Shown here one piece after another: positions 42,409 through 51,356 of a stretch of 64,000 bases of DNA. The stretch's first letter is position 1. Every line of letters starts with the position of its first letter. A program made the position numbers and the translations under genes. The DNA comes from Sphingomonas sp. TREG-RG-20F-R18-01 (lineage in GTDB: Bacteria > Pseudomonadota > Alphaproteobacteria > Sphingomonadales > Sphingomonadaceae). Where the stretch lies: the NCBI RefSeq assembly GCF_022662475.1, contig NZ_JAKNQQ010000006.1:1-64000 (forward strand). The letters run 5' to 3'. The notes under the pieces are model-generated. The model saw only the letters and a program-made list of their open reading frames with translations, ran no database searches and had not been told where the DNA came from.

Positions 42409-43562
42409 TGGGCTGCTCCCGGAGCGGGCGTTGTTTGCGGGGCGAGGGCGGCAGGCGCGATCGCTTCGGGAAGTTTCTTGCCGTGCGACAGGGGCAGATA
42501 CGGCACGACCCCCGGCGCTTCGACGACGGTCTTGTCGCTGCGCGCCAGCACCTGCTCCATGGTCTCGTAATAAAGACGACGGCGGGTCACTTCGGGGGCG
42601 AGGCGATACTGCGCGTAAAGCACGTCGAACGAGGTCGCATCCGCCTGCGCGCGAGCGAGCGTCTGCTGCGCATAGCCACGGGCCCTGTTGATGTTGCCCT
42701 GTGCTTCCTGCTGGGCAGCCGACACCGCCTTGAAATCATCGATCACCTGGGCCGGCGGCGAGGCATTCTTGATCGCGACGCCCTGGATGCGAATGCCCGA
42801 ATTGTAGCGGTCGAGAATGGACTGCATCAGCTGCTCGGCCCGGACTTCCATCGCGTCGCGGCCTCCCCCGAGCGCTTGCTCGAGCGTCACGGTCGCGACG
42901 ACCGCGCGCATCGCGCTTTCGGCGGTCGCCCGCAGCGTCGACTTCTGGTCCTTGATCTGGAACGCGAAGTCCTGCGGGTTGCTGATGATCCAGCGCACCG
43001 AATAATCGAGATCGACGACGTTCTGGTCGCGCGTCAGCATCAGGTTCGCGCCCGACCCTTCCTCGGGGAAGGTGTCGGTGCTGATCTGGCTGACGTCCAC
43101 CTTGGCAACGGATGACAACGGCGCCGGGAGCGTCAGGCGGATGCCCGGCTCGAGCGTACCGGCGTACCGGCCGAGGAACGTGACGACGCCGCGCTGCTGC
43201 GGCCCGATCGAATGGATCGCGGTGAACGCCAGCCACAGCGCCACGATGATGCCGACGCCGATGACCCACAATTGCGCGGGCGAGGGAGTGCCGGGAATGC
43301 GCGGACGCCCCCCGAAGCCGCCGCCACCGCCGCCGCCACCCGAAGTACGCGCGCGCTTCAGGAATTCGTCAAGTGCACTCGGCCCGGGCTGTTTGCCGCG
43401 CGGCGTGCCGCTGGGCGGTTGCGCCCAGGGATTGCGCGGGCCACCCCCGCCGGGCGTGGCGCCCTTGCCGTCGTCGTCGGAACCGCCTGAACCGCCCCAA
43501 GGGCCCTTGTTGTCGGCGGTAAGGATGGAGAGGCGGCGGAACCAGCCCGAAAGGATCGTCAT
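42405..43562 (-). CDS. hflK: Membrane protease modulator HflK
   Basis: About 385 residues from the ATG giving MTILSGWFRRL. Gly/Pro-rich cytoplasmic N-terminal segment (including a GGGGGGGG run), a membrane helix (LWVIGVGIIVALWLAFTAIH), SPFH domain (QRGVVTFLGRYAGTLEPGI...), and the conserved YNSGIRIQGVAIKNASPPAQV. Partner of HflC in the FtsH-HflKC complex. Divergent from mrp across a 71-bp gap. Confidence 0.95.
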   Translation of the reverse strand: MTILSGWFRRLSILTADNKGPWGGSGGSDDDGKGATPGGGGPRNPWAQPPSGTPRGKQPGPSALDEFLKRARTSGGGGGGGGFGGRPRIPGTPSPAQLWVIGVGIIVALWLAFTAIHSIGPQQRGVVTFLGRYAGTLEPGIRLTLPAPLSSVAKVDVSQISTDTFPEEGSGANLMLTRDQNVVDLDYSVRWIISNPQDFAFQIKDQKSTLRATAESAMRAVVATVTLEQALGGGRDAMEVRAEQLMQSILDRYNSGIRIQGVAIKNASPPAQVIDDFKAVSAAQQEAQGNINRARGYAQQTLARAQADATSFDVLYAQYRLAPEVTRRRLYYETMEQVLARSDKTVVEAPGVVPYLPLSHGKKLPEAIAPAALAPQTTPAPGAAQ

Positions 43563-43633
43563 GAAGCCTTTATAGGGCGCACTCCTTACGAAAAACAGTG
43601 GCAAGCGCACCACAGGCGCCTATCTGCACCCGG

Positions 43634-44596
43634 ATGACCGATCCAGTTTCCCTAGACGCCATGCTAGCCCCCGTCGCGGGTACGCGTGCCACCGGCCGTA
43701 TCGAGGGGGATCGCGCCAGTATCGTGGTCGACGTCACCGGCCTCGACGAGGCCGAGCGCGATTCGCTTGATGCCGCGGTCCGCGCCTTTGCGGGCGGGTT
43801 GCCGGGCGTCGCCACCGTGCGGGTCGCGCTGACCAGTCAGCGCAACCAGCGTCTTTCGATCGCCGTGGCAAGCGGCAAGGGCGGAGTCGGCAAGTCGACG
43901 GTGTCGGCGAACCTCGCCATCGGGCTCGCGACGCGCGGGCGGCGGGTCGGGCTGGTCGATGCCGATATCTACGGCCCGTCGCAACCCAAGCTCATGGGGG
44001 TCGAGGATGCCAAGCCGACCGCGCGTAACAAAGTGTTGCAGCCGGTCGAGACGCCGTTCGGCGTGCCGCTGTTGTCGATGGGAATGCTCGTCGCGGCCGA
44101 TCAGGCGATCGCGTGGCGCGGGCCGATGGCGGCGGGCGCGTTGCAGCAGATGCTCGATGCGAACTGGGGCGACGCCGACACGCTGGTGCTCGACCTTCCG
44201 CCGGGGACGGGCGACGTCCAGCTGACGATGATCCAGAAATATCGGCCGCAGGGTGCGGTGATCGTCTCCACCCCGCAGGACCTGGCGTTGATCGACGCCA
44301 AGCGCGCGATCGACCTGTTCGTCAAGGCGGGGGTGCCGATCATCGGACTGGTCGAAAACATGGCGGGATATGTCTGTCCGTCGTGCGGGGAAGTGTCCGA
44401 TCCGTTCGGCAGCGGCGGCGCCGAAGCCGCGGCGGCGACCCTGGGCATCCCGTTCCTCGGTCGCATTCCGCTCGACATGGCGGTGCGGATCTCGTCCGAT
44501 GCCGGGCGGCCGTCGCTCGCTGGCGACGGACCCGAAGCGGGCGCGTTCGGCGCGGTGGCGGACAAGGTTGCCGCCTGGATCGGAGCGCAAGGCTGA
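43634..44596 (+). CDS. mrp: Mrp/ApbC family Fe-S carrier ATPase
   Basis: 320 residues. A short, degenerate N-terminal DUF59-like part (residues ~1-68), then a MinD-type P-loop with GKGGVGKST (81-89) and the C-terminal CPSC motif (VCPSCGEVSD) that holds a bridging 4Fe-4S cluster. Delivers or stores Fe-S clusters. Start placed at MTDPVSLDAML; a GTG 36 bp upstream is open too, and neither has a strong ribosome site. The stop overlaps the start of the CoA-binding protein gene by one base. Confidence 0.93.
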   Translation: MTDPVSLDAMLAPVAGTRATGRIEGDRASIVVDVTGLDEAERDSLDAAVRAFAGGLPGVATVRVALTSQRNQRLSIAVASGKGGVGKSTVSANLAIGLATRGRRVGLVDADIYGPSQPKLMGVEDAKPTARNKVLQPVETPFGVPLLSMGMLVAADQAIAWRGPMAAGALQQMLDANWGDADTLVLDLPPGTGDVQLTMIQKYRPQGAVIVSTPQDLALIDAKRAIDLFVKAGVPIIGLVENMAGYVCPSCGEVSDPFGSGGAEAAAATLGIPFLGRIPLDMAVRISSDAGRPSLAGDGPEAGAFGAVADKVAAWIGAQG

Positions 44597-45021
44597 TGCT
44601 GACGCAGGATGCCGAAATCGCGACGCTGCTGCGCGAGACGCGGACGATCGCGTTGGTCGGTGCGTCGGACCGGGCGGACCGGCCGTCGCACCGGGTGATG
44701 CGGAGCCTGCAAGCGCATGGCTACCGCGTCATCCCGGTCAATCCGCAGCTGGCGGGGACAGAAATCAACGGCATGCCCGTCGTGGCCGCGCTGGCCGATA
44801 TCGCGGGAGCGATCGATCTGGTCGATGTGTTCCGCAATTCGGCGGCGGCGGGACCGGTGGTCGATGCGGCGATCGCGGTCGGCGCGAAGGCCGTGTGGCT
44901 GCAACTCGGGGTGATCAATCCCGAAGCGGCGGCGCGCGCGGAAGCGGCGGGCCTGCAGGTGGTGATGGACCGCTGCCCGGCGATCGACATTCCGCGGTTG
45001 CGGATCGCACCGGTCGCCTGA
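44596..45021 (+). CDS. CoA-binding (YccU-type) protein
   Basis: 141-residue single Rossmann-like CoA_binding_2 domain: RTIALVGASDRADRPSHRVM near the start, GYRVIPVNPQL, and AVWLQLGVINPEAAARAEAAGLQVVMDRCPAID. Same fold as the CoA-binding domain of succinyl-CoA synthetase, without the ligase part. Translationally coupled to mrp (TGATG). Cellular role unknown. Confidence 0.9.
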   Translation: MLTQDAEIATLLRETRTIALVGASDRADRPSHRVMRSLQAHGYRVIPVNPQLAGTEINGMPVVAALADIAGAIDLVDVFRNSAAAGPVVDAAIAVGAKAVWLQLGVINPEAAARAEAAGLQVVMDRCPAIDIPRLRIAPVA

Positions 45022-45054
45022 AATTCGCCATGATCGCATAGCAGCTTGCGTTCC

Positions 45055-45603
45055 ATGCTGTTGCTGATCCTCGCCGCGCAGGTCGCGACATCCGCCCCGG
45101 TCGCGCCCTTGTCGGCGCCGTCGTCCGCGCCGTCGAAGCCCGCGTGGTCGATCCTCGAGCCGGTCGGGACCGAACCGTGCAAGCCGCATGACGGCGCCAC
45201 GGCCAAGCCCGACGATATCATCGTCTGCGGCAACCCGCTGCCGTCGCAGGCGCTGCCCTATCCGAACGAGGTGGTGCTCGATCGCCCGAAACCGTCCAAC
45301 CCGTACATGACCGGGGCGGGGGCGCTGGCGGTGGAGGACAGCGCGCCCTGCGCAACGATGCAGCACGGCTGTGGCGGCGGTGTCCAGTTCTTCACCGGCG
45401 GGACACAGGTCGTACGGCTGGTACAGAAGCTCGTGTCGCCGGGCAGCTGTTGCGAGGACCCGGGCGAGGCGACCGATCCGATGCGGCTCGGCAAGGATAT
45501 TGCGCACGGGATCGGTGGTGTGTTTCGCAAGAAGCCGGACAAGTCGGGCCGCGTGCCGATTGCGCTCGAGGATGAGCCGCGGCCGTCGGTGATATTGCCT
45601 TGA
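45055..45603 (+). CDS. Secreted Cys-containing hypothetical protein
   Basis: 182 residues with an N-terminal hydrophobic stretch (MLLLILAAQVATSAP) that looks like a signal peptide, then Pro/Ser/Ala and a domain with paired cysteines (TEPCKP, IIVCGNPLP, APCATMQHGCGGG, GSCCEDPGE). The even number of Cys and leader suggest a disulfide-bonded periplasmic protein. I do not recognise the family. It lies 33 bp after the CoA-binding gene; a repeat element starts directly behind its stop. Confidence 0.6.
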   Translation: MLLLILAAQVATSAPVAPLSAPSSAPSKPAWSILEPVGTEPCKPHDGATAKPDDIIVCGNPLPSQALPYPNEVVLDRPKPSNPYMTGAGALAVEDSAPCATMQHGCGGGVQFFTGGTQVVRLVQKLVSPGSCCEDPGEATDPMRLGKDIAHGIGGVFRKKPDKSGRVPIALEDEPRPSVILP

Positions 45604-45707
45604 GCCCCTCCCCTTCAGGGGAGGGGTTTGGGGTGGGGCAGTGCCTCGCAGAGAGCGAAGGTCTGCTGGACTCCCCCACCCCAACCCCTCCCCTGAAGGG
45701 GAGGGGC
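45604..45707. repeat. Inverted repeat CCCCTCCCCTTCAGGGGAGG type
   Basis: Arms at 45604-45638 and 45674-45707 are nearly exact inverted copies; each also contains the smaller dyad CCCCTCCCCTTCAGGGGAGG. A 35-nt centre separates them. It lies between convergent genes and probably doubles as a transcript end. REP-like element. Confidence 0.8.
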
Positions 45708-45718
45708 TTTAGAAGAAC

Positions 45719-47005
45719 TCACCCCAGGATATGCATCCACAGCGGCTGTCCGACGAGGCTTTGCGACCCGCGCAACCGCTCGAGTGCCTGAGCGACCGCG
45801 CGCTCCGGGCCTTCGTGCGTCACGATTGCCACCAGCACCGAGCCGTCCGCCATTGCGCCCCGCTGCATCAGGCTTTCGATCGAAACGCCGGCGTCGCGCA
45901 TCGCCGCCGCGATCTCCGCCAGCACGCCGACGCGGTCGGCGACGGTGAAGCGGACATAGGCACGGCCACGGCGATCGCCGGTGTCCGATGATGCCTGCGG
46001 CGTGAGCGCGTCGGCCGGCATGGCAAAGGCCGGGCCGAATTCACCGCGGGCGATATCGATCAGGTCCGCCACGACCGCACTCGCGGTCGGCCCGTCACCG
46101 GCACCCGCCCCCTGGAACAGCAGTCGTCCGACGAAATTGCCCTCGGCGACCACGGCATTGGTCGCGCCGGTCACATGCGCCAGCGGATGGCTGATGGGCA
46201 CGAGATGCGGGTGAACGCGCTGGAACAGCCCCGCTTCCCCCGATTCGGCGACGCCGAGCAGGCGGACGCGATAGCCCAGCGCCGCGGCCTCGGCGATGTC
46301 GGCGGCGAGCACGTGGCGGATGCCGCTGGCCGCGACATCGGCAAAGGCCGGGCGGGTGCCGAAGGCGAGGCTGGCGAGCAGCGACAGTTTATGCGCGGCA
46401 TCGACCCCGTCGATGTCGAAGCTCGGGTCCGCCTCCGCGAAACCGAGCGCCTGCGCTTCGGCAAGGACTTCGGCGAAGTCGCGGCCTTCGGCTTCCATCT
46501 TGGACAGGATGAAATTGCACGTGCCATTCAGGATGCCATAGACCCGCTCGATCTCATTGGCGGCCGCTCCCTCGCGCAGTCCCTTGATGACCGGAACCCC
46601 ACCGGCGACGGCCGCCTCGAACTTGAGCGCCACGCCAGCCTGTTCCGCCGCGCGGGCGAGTTCCAGACCGTGATGCGCCAGCATCGCCTTGTTCGCGGTG
46701 ACGAAGCTCTTGCCCGCGCCGAGCGTCGCACGGGCTAGCGTCAGGGCAGGCCCGTCGGCGCCGCCGACCAGCTCGACGACCACGTCCGCGCCAGAATGCG
46801 CGAGCGCGGTGGTGTCATCGACCCACTGGAACCGTGCGATATCGACCCCGCGGTCCTTCGACCGGTCGCGTGCGGACACAGCGACGATCTCGATCGGCCG
46901 TCCGGCGCGGCGCGCGATCAACGCACCGTTGGTGTCGAGCAGTCGGATCACACCTGCGCCAACCGTGCCGAGCCCGGCGAGCGCAATGCGAAGTGGTTCG
47001 GTCAT
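45719..47005 (-). CDS. hom: Homoserine dehydrogenase
   Basis: 428 residues; reduces aspartate semialdehyde to homoserine for threonine and methionine. NAD(P) motif GLGTVGAGVIRLL near residue 10, catalytic region TNCFIL-like GTCNFILSKM (about 160), and DPSFDIDGVDAAHKLSLLA; the C-terminal ACT domain (about 350-428, with VGVLAEIAAAMRDAGVSIESL) mediates threonine feedback. Length and domains are normal for the alphaproteobacterial enzyme. Confidence 0.96.
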   Translation of the reverse strand: MTEPLRIALAGLGTVGAGVIRLLDTNGALIARRAGRPIEIVAVSARDRSKDRGVDIARFQWVDDTTALAHSGADVVVELVGGADGPALTLARATLGAGKSFVTANKAMLAHHGLELARAAEQAGVALKFEAAVAGGVPVIKGLREGAAANEIERVYGILNGTCNFILSKMEAEGRDFAEVLAEAQALGFAEADPSFDIDGVDAAHKLSLLASLAFGTRPAFADVAASGIRHVLAADIAEAAALGYRVRLLGVAESGEAGLFQRVHPHLVPISHPLAHVTGATNAVVAEGNFVGRLLFQGAGAGDGPTASAVVADLIDIARGEFGPAFAMPADALTPQASSDTGDRRGRAYVRFTVADRVGVLAEIAAAMRDAGVSIESLMQRGAMADGSVLVAIVTHEGPERAVAQALERLRGSQSLVGQPLWMHILG

Positions 47006-47023
47006 CGTCCAGGTCCCCCGTCA

Positions 47024-47042
47024 CCCCGGCGTCGTGCCGGGG
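47024..47042. repeat. Short hairpin CCCCGGC-GTCGT-GCCGGGG
   Basis: Perfect 7-bp inverted repeat upstream of hom, sharing the GTCACCCCGGC opening with the larger element at 37809. Probably a single copy of the same REP-like family. Confidence 0.55.
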
Positions 47043-47145
47043 TCCACCGCGCAGCGCGTCCGCTGATGACGAAGCGCGCTGTCCGCGGCATCGCGCTAGC
47101 GGAGGAGGGGACCCCGGAACAAGTGCGTGAGCGCGGTCACGGGCG

Positions 47146-48099
47146 CTATTTCTTGATGAGACCGATTTCGACGAGCCGCTCGTGCAGATAATCGTGCGCG
47201 GTGATCGGCGTCGGGTATCGATCGGGGTTTTCCGCCGTGATCGTCGCCGGCAGCGTCTCGATCAGGAAATCGGGGGCGGGATGCAGGAAGAACGGCATCG
47301 AGTAGCGCGAATGCCCGCGCCGCTCCGCCGGCGGATTGACGACGCGGTGCGTGGTCGACGGCAGCAGGTGGTTGGTGAGCCGCTGGAGCATGTCGCCGAC
47401 GTTGACGACCATCGCACCCTCGGGCGGCTTGATCGCAAGCCAGTTGCCGTCCTTGTCGAGCAGCTCGAGCCCGGCTTCCTCTGCCCCCAGCAGCAAGGTG
47501 ATCAGGTTGATGTCTTCATGCGCCCCGGCCCGGACCCCCGGTGCGTCGGCGGGGATCGGCGGATAGTGCAGCAGGCGCAGCACCGAATTGCCGTCCCGCA
47601 CGGCCGTGTCGAACCAGTCGGGCGCCAGCCCGAGATGGCGCGCGATCGCCGACAGCAGCCGGTCGCCGGCGGTGTCGAACGCGGCGAAGAGGTCGATGAA
47701 GGTCTCGCGGAATCCGGCGGGCTGATCCGGCCAGACGTTCGGGCTCATCTGGGCCTCGAAACGGTGCCCCTTCGCCAGTTCGCGACCGACATGCCAGAAT
47801 TCCTTGAGGTCGACGTGGCTCGCGCCCTTGGCGATCTCGGTCTTGAACGGGGTGTAGCCGCGCGCGCCACCGCCGCCGGGGGCGAAATAGGCGCGCTTGG
47901 TTTCCTCGGGCAGGGCAAAGAATGCCTCGGTCATCGCCCAGGCACGCGCGATCAGATCGGCGGGAACGCCGTGATCGGCGACGACCGCAAAGCCGAACCG
48001 TTCGAACGAACCACCGAGCGCGGCGGCAAAGGCGGCAGGATCCTTGGCTTCATCGGCAAGCGAGAGCGCGGGAACCTGCGCGGCGGGGGAATCAGACAT
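47146..48099 (-). CDS. Isopenicillin-N-synthase-like 2-oxoglutarate/Fe(II) oxygenase
   Basis: 317 residues of the IPNS/DIOX fold. N-terminal DIOX_N domain (about 8-130: LADEAKDPAAFAAALGGSFERFGFAVV), then the 2OG-FeII core with metal ligands His194-x-Asp196 and His251, and the co-substrate motif Arg265-x-Ser267 (HSRYSMPFF). The presence of R-x-S argues for a 2-oxoglutarate-using enzyme rather than an IPNS. The ATG gives MSDSPAA; a GTG 6 bp upstream is possible. Physiological substrate unknown; many alphaproteobacteria carry one near hom. Confidence 0.88.
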   Translation of the reverse strand: MSDSPAAQVPALSLADEAKDPAAFAAALGGSFERFGFAVVADHGVPADLIARAWAMTEAFFALPEETKRAYFAPGGGGARGYTPFKTEIAKGASHVDLKEFWHVGRELAKGHRFEAQMSPNVWPDQPAGFRETFIDLFAAFDTAGDRLLSAIARHLGLAPDWFDTAVRDGNSVLRLLHYPPIPADAPGVRAGAHEDINLITLLLGAEEAGLELLDKDGNWLAIKPPEGAMVVNVGDMLQRLTNHLLPSTTHRVVNPPAERRGHSRYSMPFFLHPAPDFLIETLPATITAENPDRYPTPITAHDYLHERLVEIGLIKK

Positions 48100-48239
48100 G
48101 GGCACCGTCCATCACACGAGAGTTGCCGCGCTCTATCGCGAAATGCCGCTCCGGAACAATCGTGGTCATCCGGCCGGCTTCGCGCCGGTCTGGCGCCGCC
48201 ATGCCCGTTCGGGAATGGCGGCGCGCACGATCGCTGCGC

Positions 48240-48659
48240 TCAGTGCGTCAGCTCGGCCGGAACCGTGCCACCCGACTGGGCGAGCTTTGCCATCACCTGC
48301 TTCTGCAGCCAGACGTTCATCGTCGCGCTGTCATTGGTGTCGCCAGTGAAGCCCAGCTCCTTGGCGAGTTCCAGCCGGTTGGCATGGCTCGAGTCGAGAT
48401 CGAGCACCTTCATCAGGTCGACGATCGACGTGCGCCAGTTGAGGTCCTGGCCCTTTGCTGCGGCCTTTTGCGTCAGGATGGCTTCGACGTCGACCGGTGC
48501 GGCCGGGGCTGCCGGTGCCTGGGGCGGTGCTGCCGGCGTGGGATTGCCCGGATCGGACGGCGTGTTCATTTGCGGCATCGACGGCGACGACGGTGCCGCC
48601 TCGACCGGAGCGGCCTTGTGACCCCAGATGGCGTCCTTGATCTTGCTGAAGATACTCAT
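48240..48659 (-). CDS. DUF3597 domain-containing protein
   Basis: 139 residues. MSIFSKIKDAIWGHK start, a Pro/Ala/Ser-rich linker (about 17-57) and the DUF3597 globule (about 58-139, with LNWRTSIVDLMKVLDLDSSHANR). GGAGGAG lies upstream of the ATG. DUF3597 proteins are small, LysM-free and of unknown function, common in alpha- and betaproteobacteria. Divergent from the MFS exporter gene. Confidence 0.9.
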   Translation of the reverse strand: MSIFSKIKDAIWGHKAAPVEAAPSSPSMPQMNTPSDPGNPTPAAPPQAPAAPAAPVDVEAILTQKAAAKGQDLNWRTSIVDLMKVLDLDSSHANRLELAKELGFTGDTNDSATMNVWLQKQVMAKLAQSGGTVPAELTH

Positions 48660-48782
48660 CGTCCTGCTCCTCCATTGGTGCTGCAGGCGGAATGCCTTGG
48701 ATGGGTGTCCGTTCCGCGAAAATCGGTTGCCGCTACGGCGGAACGGCGTTTTGCAGGGGTGACCTGCGCGTGCGGCTGGGGC

Positions 48783-50027
48783 ATGGCTTGGGCGATGTCC
48801 GATCGTGTACTTCCTGTCGAACGGGTCGAGGGCCCGCCGATCCGTCTGGTCGAGTTCGTACCGCTGGTCGCCGCGCTCATGGCACTGGGCGCGCTGGGGA
48901 TCGATTCGATGCTCCCAGCCCTGCCGGACATTGCCCGCCGCCTCGGGGTCGATGCGATCCTCGATGGGCCATTGATCCTGACCGTGTTCGTCGTCGGCCT
49001 TGGCGTGGGGCAGCTCATCCACGGGCCGCTCACCGATCGTTTCGGGCGACGTCCGGTGCTGATCGCGGGCCTCGTATGCTATGCGCTCGGAAACTTGCTG
49101 GCGGGCGTCGCGAGCAGCTTCGTGTTGCTGCTGATCGTCCGATTCATCACCGGCCTCGCGATCGCGTCGAGCCGCGTCGTCACGATCGCCCTGATCCGCG
49201 ACTGTTTTTCCGGCCGCGCCATGGCGCAGGTAACCAGCCTGGCGTTCATGGTGTTCATGGCGGTGCCGATCGTCGCCCCGAGTTTCGGACAGGCGGTCCT
49301 GTTGATCGGATCGTGGCGACTGATTTTCGAGGTGATCGCGGGCGCGGCGCTGGCGTGCCTGATCTGGTTCGCCGCGCGCATGCCGGAAACCCTGCCGGTC
49401 GACCGGCATGTGCCGCTGTCCATCCTGACGCTGGCCCGGGGCTGGCGCCAGACCCTGTCGGATCGCTTCTCGCTCGGCTATACCGCCGCCGCGATGATCG
49501 CGCAGGGGGCGATCTTCGGCTATCTCAGTTCGATCCAGCCGATCATGGAGCATGTCTTCCACCGGCCCGCGCTGCTGGGCGGAGTGTTCGCGGCATCGGC
49601 CGGGACGATGGCGGTGGCGAACCTGCTCAACTCGCGGATCGTGATGCGGATCGGGATGCGGCGCATCTCGCAGACCGCACTGGTGGTGATGATCCTGTCG
49701 TCCGGCGCCGGCCTGCTGGTCGGGCGGGCGGGCGATGAATCGCTGCTGCTGTTCGTGGTGTTGCAGGCGATCACCATGGCGTGCTTCGGCCTCGCCACCT
49801 CCAACATGTCGGCGATGGCGATGGAGAACATGGGGGCGATCGCGGGCACGGCGTCGAGCGTCCAGGGCTTCTTCGGCATCACGTTCGGCGGCCTGATCGG
49901 TTGGGCGATCGGACGGAGCTTCGACGGGACGACGGTCCCGCTGCACGCCGGCTTCTTCATCGCAGGGGTGATCGGGCTGATGCTCGCGGCAATCGTGGAA
50001 CGCGGACGGCTGTTTCGGCCGACCTGA
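48783..50027 (+). CDS. Bcr/CflA-type MFS drug exporter
   Basis: About 414 residues (an internal ATG, MSDRVLP, four codons later is an alternative start). Twelve membrane segments; motif A GPLTDRFGRRPVLIAGL (about 85) and the segment-4/5 region RFITGLAIASSRVVTIALIRDCF identify the DHA1 Bcr/CflA branch of drug:H+ antiporters. PALPDIARRLG in the first loop is also typical. No regulator is adjacent. Confidence 0.88.
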   Translation: MAWAMSDRVLPVERVEGPPIRLVEFVPLVAALMALGALGIDSMLPALPDIARRLGVDAILDGPLILTVFVVGLGVGQLIHGPLTDRFGRRPVLIAGLVCYALGNLLAGVASSFVLLLIVRFITGLAIASSRVVTIALIRDCFSGRAMAQVTSLAFMVFMAVPIVAPSFGQAVLLIGSWRLIFEVIAGAALACLIWFAARMPETLPVDRHVPLSILTLARGWRQTLSDRFSLGYTAAAMIAQGAIFGYLSSIQPIMEHVFHRPALLGGVFAASAGTMAVANLLNSRIVMRIGMRRISQTALVVMILSSGAGLLVGRAGDESLLLFVVLQAITMACFGLATSNMSAMAMENMGAIAGTASSVQGFFGITFGGLIGWAIGRSFDGTTVPLHAGFFIAGVIGLMLAAIVERGRLFRPT

Positions 50028-50123
50028 CCGATTTGCTCGTCCGATGCGGAACCGATCCAATTCTGCTAGGTTCGCTTCCGTAACCGCCACCTGCATCGGG
50101 CCGGGGCGAACGGGAGACGCGAC

Positions 50124-50477
50124 ATGAGCATTGGTGGCCATCAGGTGCCCGGCGAAGGCCCGGGCGACGACGGTTTCGACGAAGAGGGCTATGACGAAAG
50201 CCAGCGCGCCGAAATCCTCGAAGTCACGCGCGACGGCCCGACCGACGGCACGATCCTGACGGATCTCAACCCCGACATCGTTTCCGAAAACGACGACGAC
50301 GACGAGAACGAGGACGACCTCTCGATGGAGGACGACGATCTCGCCGGGGAAGACGATGACGCGGACGAGGATGAAGACGACCTCGACGAGGACGACGTTC
50401 AGGACGAGCTGGACGACGGCAGTGTCGACGACGACGACGCGCTCAAGGATCGCGACGACGCCGCATTGCGTCCGTGA
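50124..50477 (+). CDS. Extremely acidic low-complexity protein
   Basis: 117 residues; from about residue 55 nearly every residue is Asp or Glu (DDDDENEDD, EDDDADEDEDDLDEDD). The first part (GHQVPGEGPGDDGFDEEGYDES) is disordered-looking too. CGGGAGACGCGAC precedes the ATG, the same leader as before the small gene at 51.8 kb. No domain known to me. Could bind cations or basic proteins or act as a nucleic-acid mimic, which is speculation. Confidence 0.65.
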   Translation: MSIGGHQVPGEGPGDDGFDEEGYDESQRAEILEVTRDGPTDGTILTDLNPDIVSENDDDDENEDDLSMEDDDLAGEDDDADEDEDDLDEDDVQDELDDGSVDDDDALKDRDDAALRP

Positions 50478-50618
50478 TGGTCCGCGGTGGATCGGCCGTG
50501 CCGGTCCGCCGCAGGCATGGTCCGCCAGGATCCCGCACAGGTCGCGCGCGGAACGGGTTTACCGGTTCGTCGTTATGCCAACCCGCCGATCTCCAACCCC
50601 TAGCGTGCGAGCCATGCC

Positions 50619-51335
50619 ATGTCGTCCAGACTGCTGATCTCCGTCTCTATCCTCGTCCTGTCGGGATGTGCACGCAGCGAACCGGTCGATAACAGCACCG
50701 TCAACATCAACGCCGCCGCGATCGCCGCGCAGGGGACGGTGGACGCCTATGGCGACAATATGTTCGAGGCGGAAGACAAGGGTTCGGCAGCGAATGCCAC
50801 AGTGTCCGACACGGATCCTTCAGCAGCGGAGCCGGGGAACACCATGCTCGAACCGCTCGATCCGCCCGCGCCCGGGACGGCCGGCGGCCTGCCGAACGAC
50901 CGCACGCCCCAGTCGGAAGCCCGTTTCACGCCCGATAGCGCGCAAGGCGCCGCAAACGTGCTGCAAACCTATTATGCGCTCCTGAGCGCGCGCCGGTTTG
51001 CCGATGCCCGCGCGCTGTGGCAGCCGAGCGCGCCGGGTGCCGGTCGCGATGTCGCGGAATTTACCAAGACGTTCGACCGGTTCAGTGAATATCACGCAAA
51101 CATCGGGGCGCCGGGTCGGATCGATGCCGGCGCGGGCCAGCGCGACGTGACGGTTCCGGTGCAGGTCTATGGGCGGCTGAGCGCCGACTGCTCACCGTCC
51201 TACGCGATCGGAAGCGCGGTGTTGCACCGTGTCGCTGCGGTGGACGGAGCCAGCAAGGACCAGCGTGCGTGGCGAATCGCCAGCATCACGCTTCAGCCGG
51301 TGACGCGCCCAGTGACGAATGCCGTGCCGCATTGA
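50619..51335 (+). CDS. Predicted lipoprotein of unknown function
   Basis: 238 residues with a lipoprotein signal peptide (MSSRLLISVSILVLSGC, lipobox LSGC, Cys17). A disordered Asn/Asp/Pro-rich stretch follows to ~105, then a compact domain (QGAANVLQTYYALLSARRFADARALW ... VYGRLSADC...AWRIASITLQP) whose helix-plus-sheet order recalls NTF2-like folds. Outer-membrane or periplasmic attachment is expected. Family not recognised. Confidence 0.7.
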   Translation: MSSRLLISVSILVLSGCARSEPVDNSTVNINAAAIAAQGTVDAYGDNMFEAEDKGSAANATVSDTDPSAAEPGNTMLEPLDPPAPGTAGGLPNDRTPQSEARFTPDSAQGAANVLQTYYALLSARRFADARALWQPSAPGAGRDVAEFTKTFDRFSEYHANIGAPGRIDAGAGQRDVTVPVQVYGRLSADCSPSYAIGSAVLHRVAAVDGASKDQRAWRIASITLQPVTRPVTNAVPH

Positions 51336-51356
51336 CGCGCGGGTCCGAGCCGTCGT

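Noticed and set aside
37809-45707. CRISPR-like repeat array from the repeated dyads
   Set aside because: Only paired inverted arms are present, with no regularly spaced direct repeats or spacers, and no cas gene.
46994-47145. A threonine or methionine attenuator or riboswitch before hom
   Set aside because: No leader peptide with repeated Thr or Met codons and no SAM-type fold is apparent; only a short REP-like hairpin is present.
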